DNA from: Sterolibacterium sp.
GTDB taxonomy: Bacteria > Pseudomonadota > Gammaproteobacteria > Burkholderiales > Rhodocyclaceae
NCBI GenBank assembly: GCA_028713555.1
Contig: JAQTOA010000003.1
Location: 1-64,000 of the forward strand
Direction: 5' to 3'
DNA length: 64,000 bases
Within the stretch, counting starts at the first letter, position 1, and each line of letters begins with the position of its first letter. The translations under genes and the position numbers were made by a program. Below, one piece after another: positions 45,964-56,170 of this stretch. Below the pieces are notes generated by a model. The model ran no database searches, was not told the origin of the DNA, and worked only from the letters and a program-made list of their open reading frames with translations.

Positions 45964-48161
45964 TGTTGTCCTTCCAGAAGCCTAGGCTCCAAGTAAAATT
46001 TTACTTCAATGCGTGTGCCTCTGCCGAGTTGCGACGCGATGCTGAAGCGTCCGCCGGAGATTTCCGCCATTTCCCTCATATTGAGCAACCCCATGCCGCT
46101 GACCTGTCCGGCTTTGCCCATCATATTCTGGTCGAATCCAATGCCGTCGTCAGTAACCGTCAGGATGATTGGGCGAGTTTCGCAGCGCAGCTCAATCTGG
46201 ATCGACTTGGCCTTTGCATGCTTGGCAGAATTCGTCAGCGCTTCCTGGCTGATGCGAAACAACAAGGATTCCAGTTCGGGCGCGAGTCTTTCGTCCTGAA
46301 GGCAAAAGACCTGAACCGCTATCCCGGTGCGTCTGGCGAAGTGGTGGGCATAATCCTTTAGCGCCGCTGCCAAGCCGGCATAGTCAAGCGCGGGGGGACG
46401 CAATTCGGAGCAGATTTCGCGGATGCTGGCGTTGGTATCTTGAATCAAGGCGCGCGCATCATCCAGGCGCTCGACCAGTTCCGGCGATTGCTCCTGCGGC
46501 AGGGCGACGAAAATATTTTTAAAATTCAGTTCGATGGCAGCGAGGTTCGGACTGGTACGATCGTGCAGTTCAGCCGCAAGCCGCCGCTTGGTTTCTTCCT
46601 GCATCACCAAAAGGCGTCGCGAGGCCTGAGCCAACTTGGCGGAGTAGGTCTCCAGCTCAAGTTGCATTTCCTTGCGTTCCAGCAAACGCTGGGAAAGGTT
46701 GCGCAGGTTGACCATGATAAGTTGGCGCCCGCCCGTTTCAACCAGGCTGGCAAACTCTTCCATGGGAATTCGGGAACCGTTTTTCCTGCGATATTTGCGC
46801 TCGACGGCCGCTCGAAATCCGTCGCGCACGATATGCTGGATTTGATCTTTTTCGGACTCTGTCGAGACATCCGTCAGGTCGCTGAACTTCAGGGCCAGCA
46901 ATTCACCGCGTTGGTACTCCAGCATCTTGCATAGGCTGGGGTTGGCTTCCTGGATGCACAGATCATCGGGACTGAACAGCAATACGCCATCGGAAGCTTG
47001 CTGCAGCAGGGCGCTGAAGAAATTGCGCTCGGCATGGAGTTGTTCCTCCCTTTGTTCCAAAGTTTCCAGCAGTTGGTTGAAGCCGCCGATCAGTTGGCCG
47101 ATTTCGTCCTGGTGCACTATCGGCAAGGGTTGCAGCGGCTGGTTAGCGTCGGACATAGCCGCCAGGCTTTTCACGGCAGCCACCATCGGTGAAAATTCGC
47201 GCCATAACAGCCAGAACATCAGTATGCCCGCCACTAAAGTCAGCAACACCGTGGCAACCACGATATGCTGCTGCAAGTCGCGAAGCGGAGCAAAGACCTC
47301 TTCGGTCGGCAGCGCGGCGACCACATACCAGCCCGCCACGGGGATGCGAGCAGAGGAGGAAAGGACTTCCTCGCCCAAGGAATTTATGCTAACCATCGAG
47401 CCGTCGAAACCCTTCATGCGCATATCCTGGGCTTTGTTAACGCCGGGTGGGGGGAGCGGCTGCATCACTCGGTTTTTGTCCGTGGCGGTGACAATCAGGT
47501 TGTGCTGGGGGGCCATGACCAGATAGCCGCCGCTTTTGCCGTGCCGGTGTGCCACGAGGCGATCCAGAAAATTGGGCTTGGCGAGATTGATCACGCCGAA
47601 TAGGGCGCCGATCACCTCGCCATGGGCGTCGCGGATCGGCGCGTTGATGTGGAACAGGGGTTGATGCAACACGCGACCCGACATGGGGCGGCCAATAACG
47701 GATTTTCCCTCGGTCAGCACGCTATGGGTAGCTGCATTGCTCGCATAGTTGGTCCCCTTGCGGCCTGGAATGACGGGAGCATCGGCAATGGCGGTGCCAT
47801 CGCGCGTCACTACGACAACTCCCGAATTAAACATATCTTGCAATATCGGGTTGCTGTCGAGCAGTTGCTGCAGGGCGTGCGGATTGTTCAGCAGGGACTG
47901 GTCAATCAGGCGCGCCGTTTCTTCCATGGTTTGAATCCGGTCAGACAGTTCATGGTTTATTTCGGAGGCCACCAAAGACACCGCTGAAACCTGCTGGTTC
48001 GCCAGCAAATTCTGCATATCCTCACGCAATAACCGTGTAACGTAATACGACAGCGCCCAGATGCCGGCAATGAAAATGGCCAGGGTGCACAGCGTGATCT
48101 TGTCCTTCAGCGAGTCATGCCAATGGCGGTATTCCGCCAATGGTGGTCTCCAATCATGCAT
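45960..48161 (-). CDS. Sensor histidine kinase with periplasmic Cache domain and PAS
   Basis: The 733-residue protein has a membrane helix near residues 22-41, a periplasmic Cache-like sensor (about 45-298), a second helix (about 300-321), a HAMP-like linker, a PAS domain (about 385-490), and a HisKA_3 kinase domain with His533 (AAELHDRTSPNL) and ATP-binding parts NSAKHAKAK and DDGIGFD. It should phosphorylate the response regulator encoded next. The ligand is unknown; position between sulfur genes suggests a sulfur compound or related anion, which is inference. Confidence 0.9.
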   Translation of the reverse strand: MHDWRPPLAEYRHWHDSLKDKITLCTLAIFIAGIWALSYYVTRLLREDMQNLLANQQVSAVSLVASEINHELSDRIQTMEETARLIDQSLLNNPHALQQLLDSNPILQDMFNSGVVVVTRDGTAIADAPVIPGRKGTNYASNAATHSVLTEGKSVIGRPMSGRVLHQPLFHINAPIRDAHGEVIGALFGVINLAKPNFLDRLVAHRHGKSGGYLVMAPQHNLIVTATDKNRVMQPLPPPGVNKAQDMRMKGFDGSMVSINSLGEEVLSSSARIPVAGWYVVAALPTEEVFAPLRDLQQHIVVATVLLTLVAGILMFWLLWREFSPMVAAVKSLAAMSDANQPLQPLPIVHQDEIGQLIGGFNQLLETLEQREEQLHAERNFFSALLQQASDGVLLFSPDDLCIQEANPSLCKMLEYQRGELLALKFSDLTDVSTESEKDQIQHIVRDGFRAAVERKYRRKNGSRIPMEEFASLVETGGRQLIMVNLRNLSQRLLERKEMQLELETYSAKLAQASRRLLVMQEETKRRLAAELHDRTSPNLAAIELNFKNIFVALPQEQSPELVERLDDARALIQDTNASIREICSELRPPALDYAGLAAALKDYAHHFARRTGIAVQVFCLQDERLAPELESLLFRISQEALTNSAKHAKAKSIQIELRCETRPIILTVTDDGIGFDQNMMGKAGQVSGMGLLNMREMAEISGGRFSIASQLGRGTRIEVKFYLEPRLLEGQQ

Positions 48162-48296
48162 AGTCTGTCATAGCGGGTGAATTCGCCATGATACAAGGAA
48201 TTATTCCTGTGGCTTCTATACAAAGAAGAAAGACTTCATTCCCTTCACCCGAGATAATTGCTAGATTGGGCCGACGCTCAACCACTAGGTGCTCCC

Positions 48297-49568
48297 ATGA
48301 AACTTGAAACTCTTGCCATTCATGCCGGCTACAGCCCGGACCCGACCACCAAGGCGGTGGCGGTGCCGATCTACCAGACCGTTTCCTACGCCTTCGACAA
48401 TACCCAGCACGGCGCCGACCTGTTCGACCTGAAGGTGCCGGGAAACATCTACACGCGCATCATGAATCCGACCCAGGATGTCCTGGAGCAGCGCGTGGCC
48501 GCGCTGGAAGGCGGCATCGCCGCACTGGCGCTGGCTTCCGGGTCGGCAGCGATCACCTATGCGGTCCAGACCATCACCGAGGCCGGCGATAATATCGTTT
48601 CGGCCGCGACGCTGTATGGCGGCACCTATAACCTGTTTGCCCATACCTTGCCGCAGTTCGGTGTCGAGGTGCGTTTCGCCGACTACCGGAATCCGGATAG
48701 TTTCGAGAAGCTGATCGATGCCAAGACCAAGGCGGTGTATATCGAATCCATCGGCAACCCGCTTGGCAACATCACCGACATCGAAGCTCTCGCCGCCATC
48801 GCCCATCGCCATGGCGTGCCGCTGATTGTCGACAACACCGTGGCGACGCCGTACCTGCTGCGACCCTTCGAGTTTGGCGCGGACATCGTGGTGCATTCGC
48901 TGACCAAATACCTCGGCGGCCATGGCAACAGCCTTGGCGGCGCCATCGTCGACTCCGGCAAGTTCCCCTGGGCCGAGCACAAGCAGAAGTTCAAACGGCT
49001 CAACGAGCCGGATGTTTCCTATCACGGCGTCGTCTATACCGAGGCGCTTGGCCCAGCCGCCTATATCGGCCGCGCCCGCGTCGTGCCGTTGCGCAACATG
49101 GGCGCGGCGATCTCGCCGTTCAACGCCTTCCTGATCCTGCAAGGCATCGAGACCCTGGCGCTGCGTATGGAGCGTATCGTCGACAACACGCTCAAGGTCG
49201 CGAAGTTTCTCCAGGGCCACGCCAAGGTAACCTGGGTCAATTACGCCGGCTTGCCCGACCACAAGGACCACTCGCTGGCGCGGAAGTATCTGGGCGGCCG
49301 TCCCTCCGGCATCCTGACCTTCGGCGTCAAGGGCGGCCTGGCTGGCGGCGCCCGCTTCCAGGATGGCTTGAAACTGATCACGCGCCTGGTCAACATTGGC
49401 GACGCCAAGACCCTTGCCTGCCATCCGGCCAGCACCACCCACCGGCAATTGTCCGCCGAGGAACTCGTCAAGGCCGGCGTCACGGAAGATACCGTGCGCC
49501 TGTCGATCGGCATCGAGCATATCGACGACATCTTGGCCGACATCGAGCAGGCGCTGGCTGTCGTGTAA
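48297..49568 (+). CDS. metY: O-acetylhomoserine sulfhydrylase (aminocarboxypropyltransferase)
   Basis: A 423-residue Cys/Met-metabolism PLP enzyme. It starts MKLETLAIHAGYSPDPTTKA, has ALASGSAAITYA, and the PLP lysine Lys204 in HSLTKYLGGHGN. The C-terminal HPASTTHRQLS motif is typical. It makes homocysteine from O-acetylhomoserine and sulfide. The start at 48297 is preferred to 48258 by family length. It is divergent from the histidine kinase gene and ends in a clear terminator. Confidence 0.95.
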   Translation: MKLETLAIHAGYSPDPTTKAVAVPIYQTVSYAFDNTQHGADLFDLKVPGNIYTRIMNPTQDVLEQRVAALEGGIAALALASGSAAITYAVQTITEAGDNIVSAATLYGGTYNLFAHTLPQFGVEVRFADYRNPDSFEKLIDAKTKAVYIESIGNPLGNITDIEALAAIAHRHGVPLIVDNTVATPYLLRPFEFGADIVVHSLTKYLGGHGNSLGGAIVDSGKFPWAEHKQKFKRLNEPDVSYHGVVYTEALGPAAYIGRARVVPLRNMGAAISPFNAFLILQGIETLALRMERIVDNTLKVAKFLQGHAKVTWVNYAGLPDHKDHSLARKYLGGRPSGILTFGVKGGLAGGARFQDGLKLITRLVNIGDAKTLACHPASTTHRQLSAEELVKAGVTEDTVRLSIGIEHIDDILADIEQALAVV

Positions 49569-49574
49569 TCTTTA

Positions 49575-49613
49575 TATCGAACACCTGCGCAATTTTTGCG
49601 CGGGTGTTCGATA
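49575..49613 (+). terminator. Terminator after metY
   Basis: A long stem (TATCGAACACC with GGTGTTCGATA, continued by GCGCA with TGCGC after one wobble pair) surrounds a T-rich loop. It starts six bases after the metY stop. The T-rich part is in the loop, so efficiency is uncertain. Confidence 0.65.
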
Positions 49614-49644
49614 ATTCATGGACACATACACCGGATGTGCTTCC

Positions 49645-50415
49645 ATGTGCCAACTATTGGGGATGAATTGCAATGTCCCCACCGACATTTGCTTTTCCTT
49701 CACGGGCTTCCAGGCGCGCGGCGGAGCGACCGACGTGCATCGTGACGGCTGGGGCATCGCTTTTTTCGAAGGCCGCGGCGTACGCGTATTCCTCGATCCG
49801 CAGCCCTCGTGCGCATCGCCAGTGGCCGAGTTGGTGCGCCATTACCCGATCCATTCGCTTAACGTCATCGCCCATATCCGCAAAGCGACTCAGGGTTCTA
49901 TCGGTCTCGAAAATACTCACCCCTTCATACGCGAACTTTGGGGCCGCTACTGGATCTTCGCGCACAATGGCAATCTCAACGCTTACGCGCCGGCACTCGA
50001 CGGCGGCTTCCTGCCGGTGGGACAGACCGACAGCGAGCGTACCTTCTGCCATCTTCTGCAAACCCTGCGAAGACGCTTTCCCGCAGGGCCACCTGAGCGC
50101 CTTGAACTGCATTGGGCGTTGGAGGAATTCGCGGCGCAAGTCAGGTTGCATGGAGCTTTTAATTTCCTGCTCTCGAACGGCGATTGCCTGTTCGCCCACC
50201 GCTCGACGGATTTGCACTACATCCTCCGCCAAGCGCCCTTTGCCGTCGCCCACCTTAGGGATCAAGATGTGGCGGTCGATTTCAGCGAGGTGACATCACC
50301 AAACGACCGCGTGGTGCTGATCGCCACGCTGCCGCTAACCGACAACGAAACCTGGACGCCGCTGCCAGCAGATTGCGTGGTGATGTTCGCCGAGGGGGTA
50401 TATCACCCCGCTTGA
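49645..50415 (+). CDS. Class II glutamine amidotransferase (YafJ-like)
   Basis: A 256-residue protein starting MCQLLGMNCNVP. Removal of Met would expose Cys2 as the N-terminal nucleophile of an Ntn-type glutaminase. Other parts of the domain are HRDGWGIAFFEG, IAHIRKATQG, FAHNGNL and QTDSERTFCHLL. There is no synthase domain, so the acceptor of ammonia, if any, is unknown. The start at 49645 is required for the Cys2 arrangement. Confidence 0.85.
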   Translation: MCQLLGMNCNVPTDICFSFTGFQARGGATDVHRDGWGIAFFEGRGVRVFLDPQPSCASPVAELVRHYPIHSLNVIAHIRKATQGSIGLENTHPFIRELWGRYWIFAHNGNLNAYAPALDGGFLPVGQTDSERTFCHLLQTLRRRFPAGPPERLELHWALEEFAAQVRLHGAFNFLLSNGDCLFAHRSTDLHYILRQAPFAVAHLRDQDVAVDFSEVTSPNDRVVLIATLPLTDNETWTPLPADCVVMFAEGVYHPA

Positions 50416-51213
50416 CTAAGCCGCCGCGGCCAACTTGTCCACCACAGTGATGCACGGCTGATCGAAGAAGTAGCCCTGCACCCAGTCGGCGCCGGCTGAC
50501 CGCACTGCGTTGGCCATCTCAATCGTCTCGATCCGCTTCACGGCGATCTTGACGTTGCTTGAGGCCAGCGAGCTGACCTGGCGGCGCAGTTCGTCAGGCG
50601 AAAAGCCCATGGCATCGAGCATCAATAATTCTGGCCGTAACAACTCGGCCAGCGCGCGCGCGTGCAGATTGCCTTCGGCATTTACGGCAACGGCAAAACC
50701 GCTCTTGCGATAACTTGCCAGTATCTGGCGCAGGTGCGACAGATCGAACTGGTGGATGGTGCGGATCTCGATGAAGATATTCTCGGGTGATACACCCAGC
50801 AGGCTCAGCAGCTTGCCGAAAAACTCGCCGTGCCGTTCCGGCACCGCCTGCAGCAAGCGCGCATCGACGTTGAGCACCAGTGGGTGCGTATTGTCGGCGG
50901 CGGTGAAATAGTTGAGTACGTGTACGGTTCGGCAGAGCCGATCAAAGTTCACCAGGTCGCTATCGACGGGGGTATCGGCGAAGTGCTGCCAAGGTGACAG
51001 CCCCTCGCCTTTCTTCGAGTAAGAACGGGCGCAGGCCTCGACAGCGACCATTTCCTCACTTGCCGGCGCACGCCACGGCTGGAAAACCGAGCTGATGTTG
51101 GCGCCATAGTACCGGCCGGCAACCCGGCCGTGCTCGTTGACCTGCAAGCTGGCAATGCTTGGCACGGCACGGCGGATTCCCGCCAGGGTACGATTAAGCA
51201 TGCTCGGAGTCAT
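50416..51213 (-). CDS. Degenerate EAL-domain protein
   Basis: The 265-residue protein has the fold pattern of an EAL domain but altered catalytic motifs. The EAL signature reads AVEACARS instead of EALLR; the usual ELTES region is IEIRTI and the DDFG segment is replaced by NAEG. The final KRIETIEMANAVRSAGADWVQGYFFDQP is recognisable. It is probably not an active phosphodiesterase and could be a c-di-GMP-binding or protein-binding regulator. Its ATG lies at the stop codon of the sulfate-binding protein gene, so the two share a transcript. Confidence 0.8.
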   Translation of the reverse strand: MTPSMLNRTLAGIRRAVPSIASLQVNEHGRVAGRYYGANISSVFQPWRAPASEEMVAVEACARSYSKKGEGLSPWQHFADTPVDSDLVNFDRLCRTVHVLNYFTAADNTHPLVLNVDARLLQAVPERHGEFFGKLLSLLGVSPENIFIEIRTIHQFDLSHLRQILASYRKSGFAVAVNAEGNLHARALAELLRPELLMLDAMGFSPDELRRQVSSLASSNVKIAVKRIETIEMANAVRSAGADWVQGYFFDQPCITVVDKLAAAA

Positions 51214-51214
51214 A

Positions 51215-52219
51215 TCACTTTCCGGGCTGGTAAATCTGGTCGAACGTACCGCCGTCTTCGAAGTGAATTTTCTGCGCCTTTTGCCAGCCGCCGAAAGTAT
51301 CGTCGATGGTGACGAGCTTGACCGGCGCGTATTGTTTGGCATATTTCGCCGCGATCTTCTTGTCGATCGGGCGGTAATAATGCTTGCCGGCGATTTCCTG
51401 CCCTTCCGGCGAGTAGAGGTATTCAAGATAGGCCTCGGCCACCTTGCGCGTGCCGTGCTTGTCGACCACCTTGTCCACCACGCTCACCGGAGGTTCGGCG
51501 AGTATCGACAGCGACGGCGTGACGATCTCGAATTTTTCCGGACCGAGTTCCCTGATGGCCAGATAAGCCTCGTTTTCCCAGGCCAGCAGCACGTCGCCAA
51601 TCTCGCGCTCGACGAAAGTGGTGGTGGAACCACGCGCGCCGGTGTCGAGCACCTTGACATTGCCGAAGAGTTTTTTCAAGAATTCCTTGGCCGTCGCATC
51701 GTTGCCGCCCGGTTGCTTGAGAGCGTAGGCATAGGCGGCAAGGTAGTTCCAGCGGGCGCCACCCGAGGTTTTCGGGTTCGGGGTAATGACGCTGATTCCC
51801 GGCTTGACGAGATCGTTCCAGTCGCGGATTGCCTTCGGGTTGCCCTTGCGCACCAGGAAAACGACGGTCGAAGTATAGGGCGAGGCGTTGTGCGGCAAAC
51901 GTTTCTGCCAGTCGGCGGGAATCAGCTTGGCCTTATCGTGCAGGGCATCGATGTCGTAGGCCAGGGCGAGGGTAACGACATCGGCTTCCAGCCCGTCGAT
52001 TACGGCACGCGCCTGCTTGCCGGAGCCACCGTGCGATTGCTTGATAGAAACCGTTTCGCTGCTCTTGCTCTTCCAGTATCTGGCGAACGCGGCGTTGAAA
52101 TCCTGATAAAGCTCGCGTGTCGGATCGTAGGAAACATTAAGCAACGTGGTGTCGGCGCTGACTTGGGCGCTGATCAACAGGCTGGCGGCTGCCAGCAGGG
52201 ATAGTAGTTTGCGGGACAT
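51215..52219 (-). CDS. sbp: Sulfate-binding periplasmic protein, copy 1
   Basis: A 334-residue sulfate/thiosulfate-binding protein with a signal peptide (to about residue 22, VSA). The ligand-binding parts are [30 protein letters not shown] and [21 protein letters not shown]. It is directly followed by the degenerate EAL gene and separated from the transporter operon by the second cysB gene. A second Sbp is encoded at 56171. Confidence 0.93.
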   Translation of the reverse strand: MSRKLLSLLAAASLLISAQVSADTTLLNVSYDPTRELYQDFNAAFARYWKSKSSETVSIKQSHGGSGKQARAVIDGLEADVVTLALAYDIDALHDKAKLIPADWQKRLPHNASPYTSTVVFLVRKGNPKAIRDWNDLVKPGISVITPNPKTSGGARWNYLAAYAYALKQPGGNDATAKEFLKKLFGNVKVLDTGARGSTTTFVEREIGDVLLAWENEAYLAIRELGPEKFEIVTPSLSILAEPPVSVVDKVVDKHGTRKVAEAYLEYLYSPEGQEIAGKHYYRPIDKKIAAKYAKQYAPVKLVTIDDTFGGWQKAQKIHFEDGGTFDQIYQPGK

Positions 52220-52388
52220 CTGACACTCCTGGTTGAAAAGATAACGTGGTGGAGTGTAGGAAAAACTGCTGGATAGTGGAACGAAGCAATCTTCATTTCC
52301 AAATACCGAAACCCGTATAAGCGGCGGCCCTGGTTAACTGCGATCCAGAGCCATCGGAGATGGCCGAAGCATCTGCCGGAACAGCATC

Positions 52389-53315
52389 CTAACCCCCATC
52401 GTTGAGAGCAACTTGCAGGGTTTTCGGATCGACGCCCGGCGCCATCATGGCGACGAACTGACGCGCATATTCGCGAAGATACACACCGCGATGTACGGCA
52501 AGACGCGTGGTGTTGACAGGGAACAGGTGGTCTCCGGGCAGCAGCGCCAGAGTGGCATCCCTGGTCGAGTTAAAGACCATCGGCGCGATGATGCCGATGC
52601 CAAGCCCGACCTCGACGTAGGTCTTGATGACATCGGCATCGATGGCGGAGAGCACGATATTGATGCCCAGGCCGGCTTCGCCGAAAGCCCGGTCAATCTG
52701 CGAGCGGCCAGTGAAACCCTCATGGTAGGTTACGATAGGCCAGGCGGTAATGGACTCCAGCGTCAACAGCGGCAGCTGCGTCAGCGGGTGGTTCTGCGGC
52801 ACGATGACGGCATGGTGCCAAGAATAGCAGGAGAAGCTGACCAGATCGGGAACGTTTTCGATGGCCTCTGTGGCAATGCCGATGTTGGCCTCGCCGGCCA
52901 ACAGCATCTCGACAATTTCACGCGGGTTACTTTCGTGCAACACCAGATGCACAAGCGGATAACGCGCCTTGAACTGCTTGATGACCTCGGGAAGCGCATA
53001 GCGCGCCTGGGTGTGCGTGGTGGCGATGATCAGGCTGCCTTGCTCGCGACTGGCAAACTGGTCGGCGATGTTGCGCAGGTTCTGCGCGTCGCGCAGGATG
53101 CGCTCGACGGTTTCGAGCAACTCCTTGCCTGGCTCGGTGAGGCCGATCAATCGTTTGCCGCGGCGCACGAAGAGTTCGACGCCCAACTCGTCCTCGAGGT
53201 CTTTGATATTCTTGCTTACACCGGGCTGCGAGGTATAGAGCGTGTTAGCCACCTCTGTAAGATTGAAGTTGCGACGCACGGTCTCGCGGATAATTTTAAG
53301 TTGCTGGAAATTCAC
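52389..53315 (-). CDS. CysB-family LysR-type regulator, copy 2
   Basis: A 308-residue protein with the CysB-type N-terminus ([37 protein letters not shown]) and the [15 protein letters not shown] effector segment. It is related to, but clearly different from, the regulator at 37275. It overlaps cysA by four bases and is the last gene of sbp-cysT-cysW-cysA, so it is made together with the importer and may control it or the following sbp gene. Confidence 0.9.
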   Translation of the reverse strand: MNFQQLKIIRETVRRNFNLTEVANTLYTSQPGVSKNIKDLEDELGVELFVRRGKRLIGLTEPGKELLETVERILRDAQNLRNIADQFASREQGSLIIATTHTQARYALPEVIKQFKARYPLVHLVLHESNPREIVEMLLAGEANIGIATEAIENVPDLVSFSCYSWHHAVIVPQNHPLTQLPLLTLESITAWPIVTYHEGFTGRSQIDRAFGEAGLGINIVLSAIDADVIKTYVEVGLGIGIIAPMVFNSTRDATLALLPGDHLFPVNTTRLAVHRGVYLREYARQFVAMMAPGVDPKTLQVALNDGG

Positions 53316-54433
53316 ACAGCTTCCTTAACGAGGCCAGCCCTGTCGTTGTCGGCCAGGTTTACCGGGAACACTCTTGCGCCACGGGGCTGGATCAGTATCT
53401 GGTCGCCTTCGACCAGGGCCAATTCGCGCAACCGTTCGCGACCGATTTCCGCCTCGATGGGTGCGGCGGCGTTCTCCGAGCCCTCGGCACCTTCACGTTC
53501 CAGTTCCAACCGAACCGCGGCGCCAAAAGCCAGAATGCGCCTGATTACCACGGGAATGCCGGTAATGCCTGGTCCCGGTCGCACCACGTCGACCTCGTGC
53601 GGCCGTGCGTAGGCAACGGCTTGCGTATCGAACGAGAGGGTGTGCTGATCGAGTGCCAGCACATGCTCGTCGACCTGCAGATGGTCGCCTTGCACACGCC
53701 CGTGGAACAGATTGACCGAGCCGAGAAAACCATACACGAACGGGCTTGCCGGATGATCATAGACCTCGTGAGGCGCACCGATCTGCTCGACCTGGCCGCG
53801 ATTCATCAGGACCACACTGTCGGCAACCTCGAGCGCTTCTTCCTGGTCGTGGGTGACAAAGATGCTGGTGATGTGAAGTTCGTCGTGCAAGCGCCGCAGC
53901 CAGCGGCGCAAATCCTTGCGCACTTTGGCGTCGAGTGCCCCGAAGGGCTCGTCGAGCAGCAGCACCTGGGGTTCCACCGCCAATGCGCGAGCCAGGGCGA
54001 TGCGCTGTCGTTGCCCCCCGGAAAGCTGTGCGGGATAGTGGTCGGCGAGCCAATCGAGTTGCACCAGATCCAGCAGTTCATGCACCTTGCGACGGATTTC
54101 CACTTCTCCCGGGCGCGTGGCCCGTGGCCTGACACGCAGGCCGAAAGCGATGTTCTCGAACACGCTCAGGTGGCGAAACAGGGCGTAATGCTGAAATACA
54201 AATCCGACCTGGCGCTCGCGCGCATGGCGCGTCGAGGCGTCCTCTCCATTGAACAGAATTTTACCGCTATCCGCCTTTTCCAGACCGGCGATGATCCGCA
54301 ACAGCGTCGTCTTGCCGCAGCCCGATGGGCCGAGCAGGGCCACCAGTTCTCCGGAAGGAAACACCAGACTGACATCATCGAGCGCCTTGAAGCTGCCGAA
54401 CTGCTTGCTGATCTTGCTGACTTCGATACTCAT
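53312..54433 (-). CDS. cysA: Sulfate/thiosulfate import ATPase
   Basis: A 373-residue ABC ATPase: Walker [10 protein letters not shown], signature [15 protein letters not shown], Walker [13 protein letters not shown], and a C-terminal regulatory (TOBE-like) region. The N-terminus [23 protein letters not shown] is typical for CysA. It powers the CysT/CysW channel. It overlaps both neighbours by four bases. Confidence 0.95.
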   Translation of the reverse strand: MSIEVSKISKQFGSFKALDDVSLVFPSGELVALLGPSGCGKTTLLRIIAGLEKADSGKILFNGEDASTRHARERQVGFVFQHYALFRHLSVFENIAFGLRVRPRATRPGEVEIRRKVHELLDLVQLDWLADHYPAQLSGGQRQRIALARALAVEPQVLLLDEPFGALDAKVRKDLRRWLRRLHDELHITSIFVTHDQEEALEVADSVVLMNRGQVEQIGAPHEVYDHPASPFVYGFLGSVNLFHGRVQGDHLQVDEHVLALDQHTLSFDTQAVAYARPHEVDVVRPGPGITGIPVVIRRILAFGAAVRLELEREGAEGSENAAAPIEAEIGRERLRELALVEGDQILIQPRGARVFPVNLADNDRAGLVKEAV

Positions 54434-55317
54434 GTCTCCTGCTCCTGGATGTTTGTCCGATTTTCATGGCCAAAATGCCATTCGACGAAGGTCTTGGCTG
54501 CCAACGTCACCAGCGCCAACAGTGCCAGCACTGAAGCGACGGCGAAGGCGGCGGCGAAGTTGTATTCGTTATAAAGAATTTCCACATGCAGCGGCATGGT
54601 ATTGGTCATGCCGCGGATGTGGCCGGAGACCACCGACACGGCGCCGAATTCGCCCATGGCGCGGGCGTTGCAGAGAATCACGCCATACAGCAGGCCCCAT
54701 TTCACATTCGGCAAAGTGACGCGCCAAAGGGTCTGCCAACCGGAAGCGCCGAGGATGACCGCAGCTTCCTCATCATCGCTGCCCTGGGCCTGCATGAGCG
54801 GAATGAGTTCTCGAGCGACAAACGGAAAGGTGACGAATGTCGTCGCCAGGACGATTCCCGGTACAGCAAAAATAATCCTGATGTCATGGGCTTGCAGCCA
54901 TGGCCCGAACCAGCCCTGGGCACCGAACAGCAGCACGTAGATAAGGCCGGAGATCACCGGCGAAACGGCGAAAGGCAAGTCGATCAGGGTGATCAGGAGG
55001 CTCTTGCCACGGAACTCGAACTTGGCGATAGCCCAAGCCGCCGCCACGCCGAACACCAGGTTGGCCGGCACCGAGATAGCGGCGGCGATCAGCGTCAGGC
55101 GGATGGCGGAAAGCGCATCCTCTTCCTGGAGAGCATTGAAATAGACGCCGACACCCTTGCGCAGTGCCTCGTAAAACACCGTGGCCAGTGGGACAAAGAG
55201 GAACAGGGTAAGGAAGGACAACGCCAGCGCAATCAGTAACCAGCGCACTACGACTGGTTCGTCGGTACTGGCGCTGCGCGTGGGCGAGGCAATGTGCAGA
55301 GCAACGGCGGCAGTCAT
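54430..55317 (-). CDS. cysW: Sulfate ABC transporter permease
   Basis: A 295-residue inner-membrane permease with six hydrophobic segments and the EAA-type loop around [36 protein letters not shown], which docks to Cys[16 protein letters not shown] is typical for CysW. It starts two bases after the cysT stop and its own stop overlaps cysA. Confidence 0.94.
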   Translation of the reverse strand: MTAAVALHIASPTRSASTDEPVVVRWLLIALALSFLTLFLFVPLATVFYEALRKGVGVYFNALQEEDALSAIRLTLIAAAISVPANLVFGVAAAWAIAKFEFRGKSLLITLIDLPFAVSPVISGLIYVLLFGAQGWFGPWLQAHDIRIIFAVPGIVLATTFVTFPFVARELIPLMQAQGSDDEEAAVILGASGWQTLWRVTLPNVKWGLLYGVILCNARAMGEFGAVSVVSGHIRGMTNTMPLHVEILYNEYNFAAAFAVASVLALLALVTLAAKTFVEWHFGHENRTNIQEQET

Positions 55318-55318
55318 G

Positions 55319-56170
55319 TCAGACAGCTTTCCTAGTACGGCGGCTGCTCCACCACTGCAGTATATTGATGGCGAGCAGCAGCGCGAAGGAGATCACCAGC
55401 ATCACCACAGCAATGGCGGTGGCACCGGCATAGTCGTATTGTTCGAGCTTGGTGATGATCAGCAGCGGTGCGATTTCAGAGATCATTGGCATGTTGCCGG
55501 CGATGAAAACGACCGAGCCGTACTCACCGATAGCGCGGGCAAGAGCCAGTGTAAATCCGGTCAGCAAGGCCGGGGCAATCGCCGGCAGGATGACGCGCTG
55601 GAAGGTTTGCAGGCGGTTGGCGCCCAGACAGGCCGCCGCCTCTTCCAGTTCCACTTCGAGATCTTCGAGTACCGGTTGCACGGTACGGACAACGAAGGGC
55701 AGACCAATGAAGGTCAGCGCCACGGTGATGCCCAACGGAGTGAAAGCCACCTTGATGCCATAAGGCTCGAGCCGACTGCCGATAAATCCATTGCCGGCGT
55801 AAAGCGCGGTCAGGGCGATACCGGCCACAGCCGTGGGCAAAGCAAACGGCAGATCGACGAAAGCGTCAACCAGCCTCTTTCCGATGAAGCTGTAGCGCAC
55901 CAGCACCCAGGCGACCAGCAGGCCGAAAACGGCGTTGATGGATGCGGCGATCAGCGAGGCGCCGAAGGTCAGGCGCAGTGAAGCAAGCACGCGCGGCGTC
56001 GTCACTGCATCCCAGAAGGCCGGCCAGCCCATCGTCGCCGTTCTGAAGAATGTTGCCGACAGCGGAATCAGCACGATCAGCCCGAGGTATAGCAGCGTGT
56101 AGCCGAGCGCCAGGCCGAAGCCTGGCAACACGCTGTGGCGTGTCAGCAGGTGTTGGCGAAGGAGGGACAT
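55319..56170 (-). CDS. cysT: Sulfate ABC transporter permease
   Basis: A 283-residue permease starting with the CysT-like [23 protein letters not shown]. The coupling loop ([31 protein letters not shown]) and [14 protein letters not shown] are present. It pairs with CysW. Its ATG directly follows the stop of the second sbp gene. Confidence 0.94.
   Translation of the reverse strand: MSLLRQHLLTRHSVLPGFGLALGYTLLYLGLIVLIPLSATFFRTATMGWPAFWDAVTTPRVLASLRLTFGASLIAASINAVFGLLVAWVLVRYSFIGKRLVDAFVDLPFALPTAVAGIALTALYAGNGFIGSRLEPYGIKVAFTPLGITVALTFIGLPFVVRTVQPVLEDLEVELEEAAACLGANRLQTFQRVILPAIAPALLTGFTLALARAIGEYGSVVFIAGNMPMISEIAPLLIITKLEQYDYAGATAIAVVMLVISFALLLAINILQWWSSRRTRKAV

Noticed and set aside
48285-49520. 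411-residue minus-strand open frame
   Set aside because: It is antisense to metY and has the composition of a shadow frame.
51137-52204. 355-residue plus-strand open frame
   Set aside because: It is antisense to sbp and overlaps the start of the EAL-like gene; no ribosome binding site or motif.
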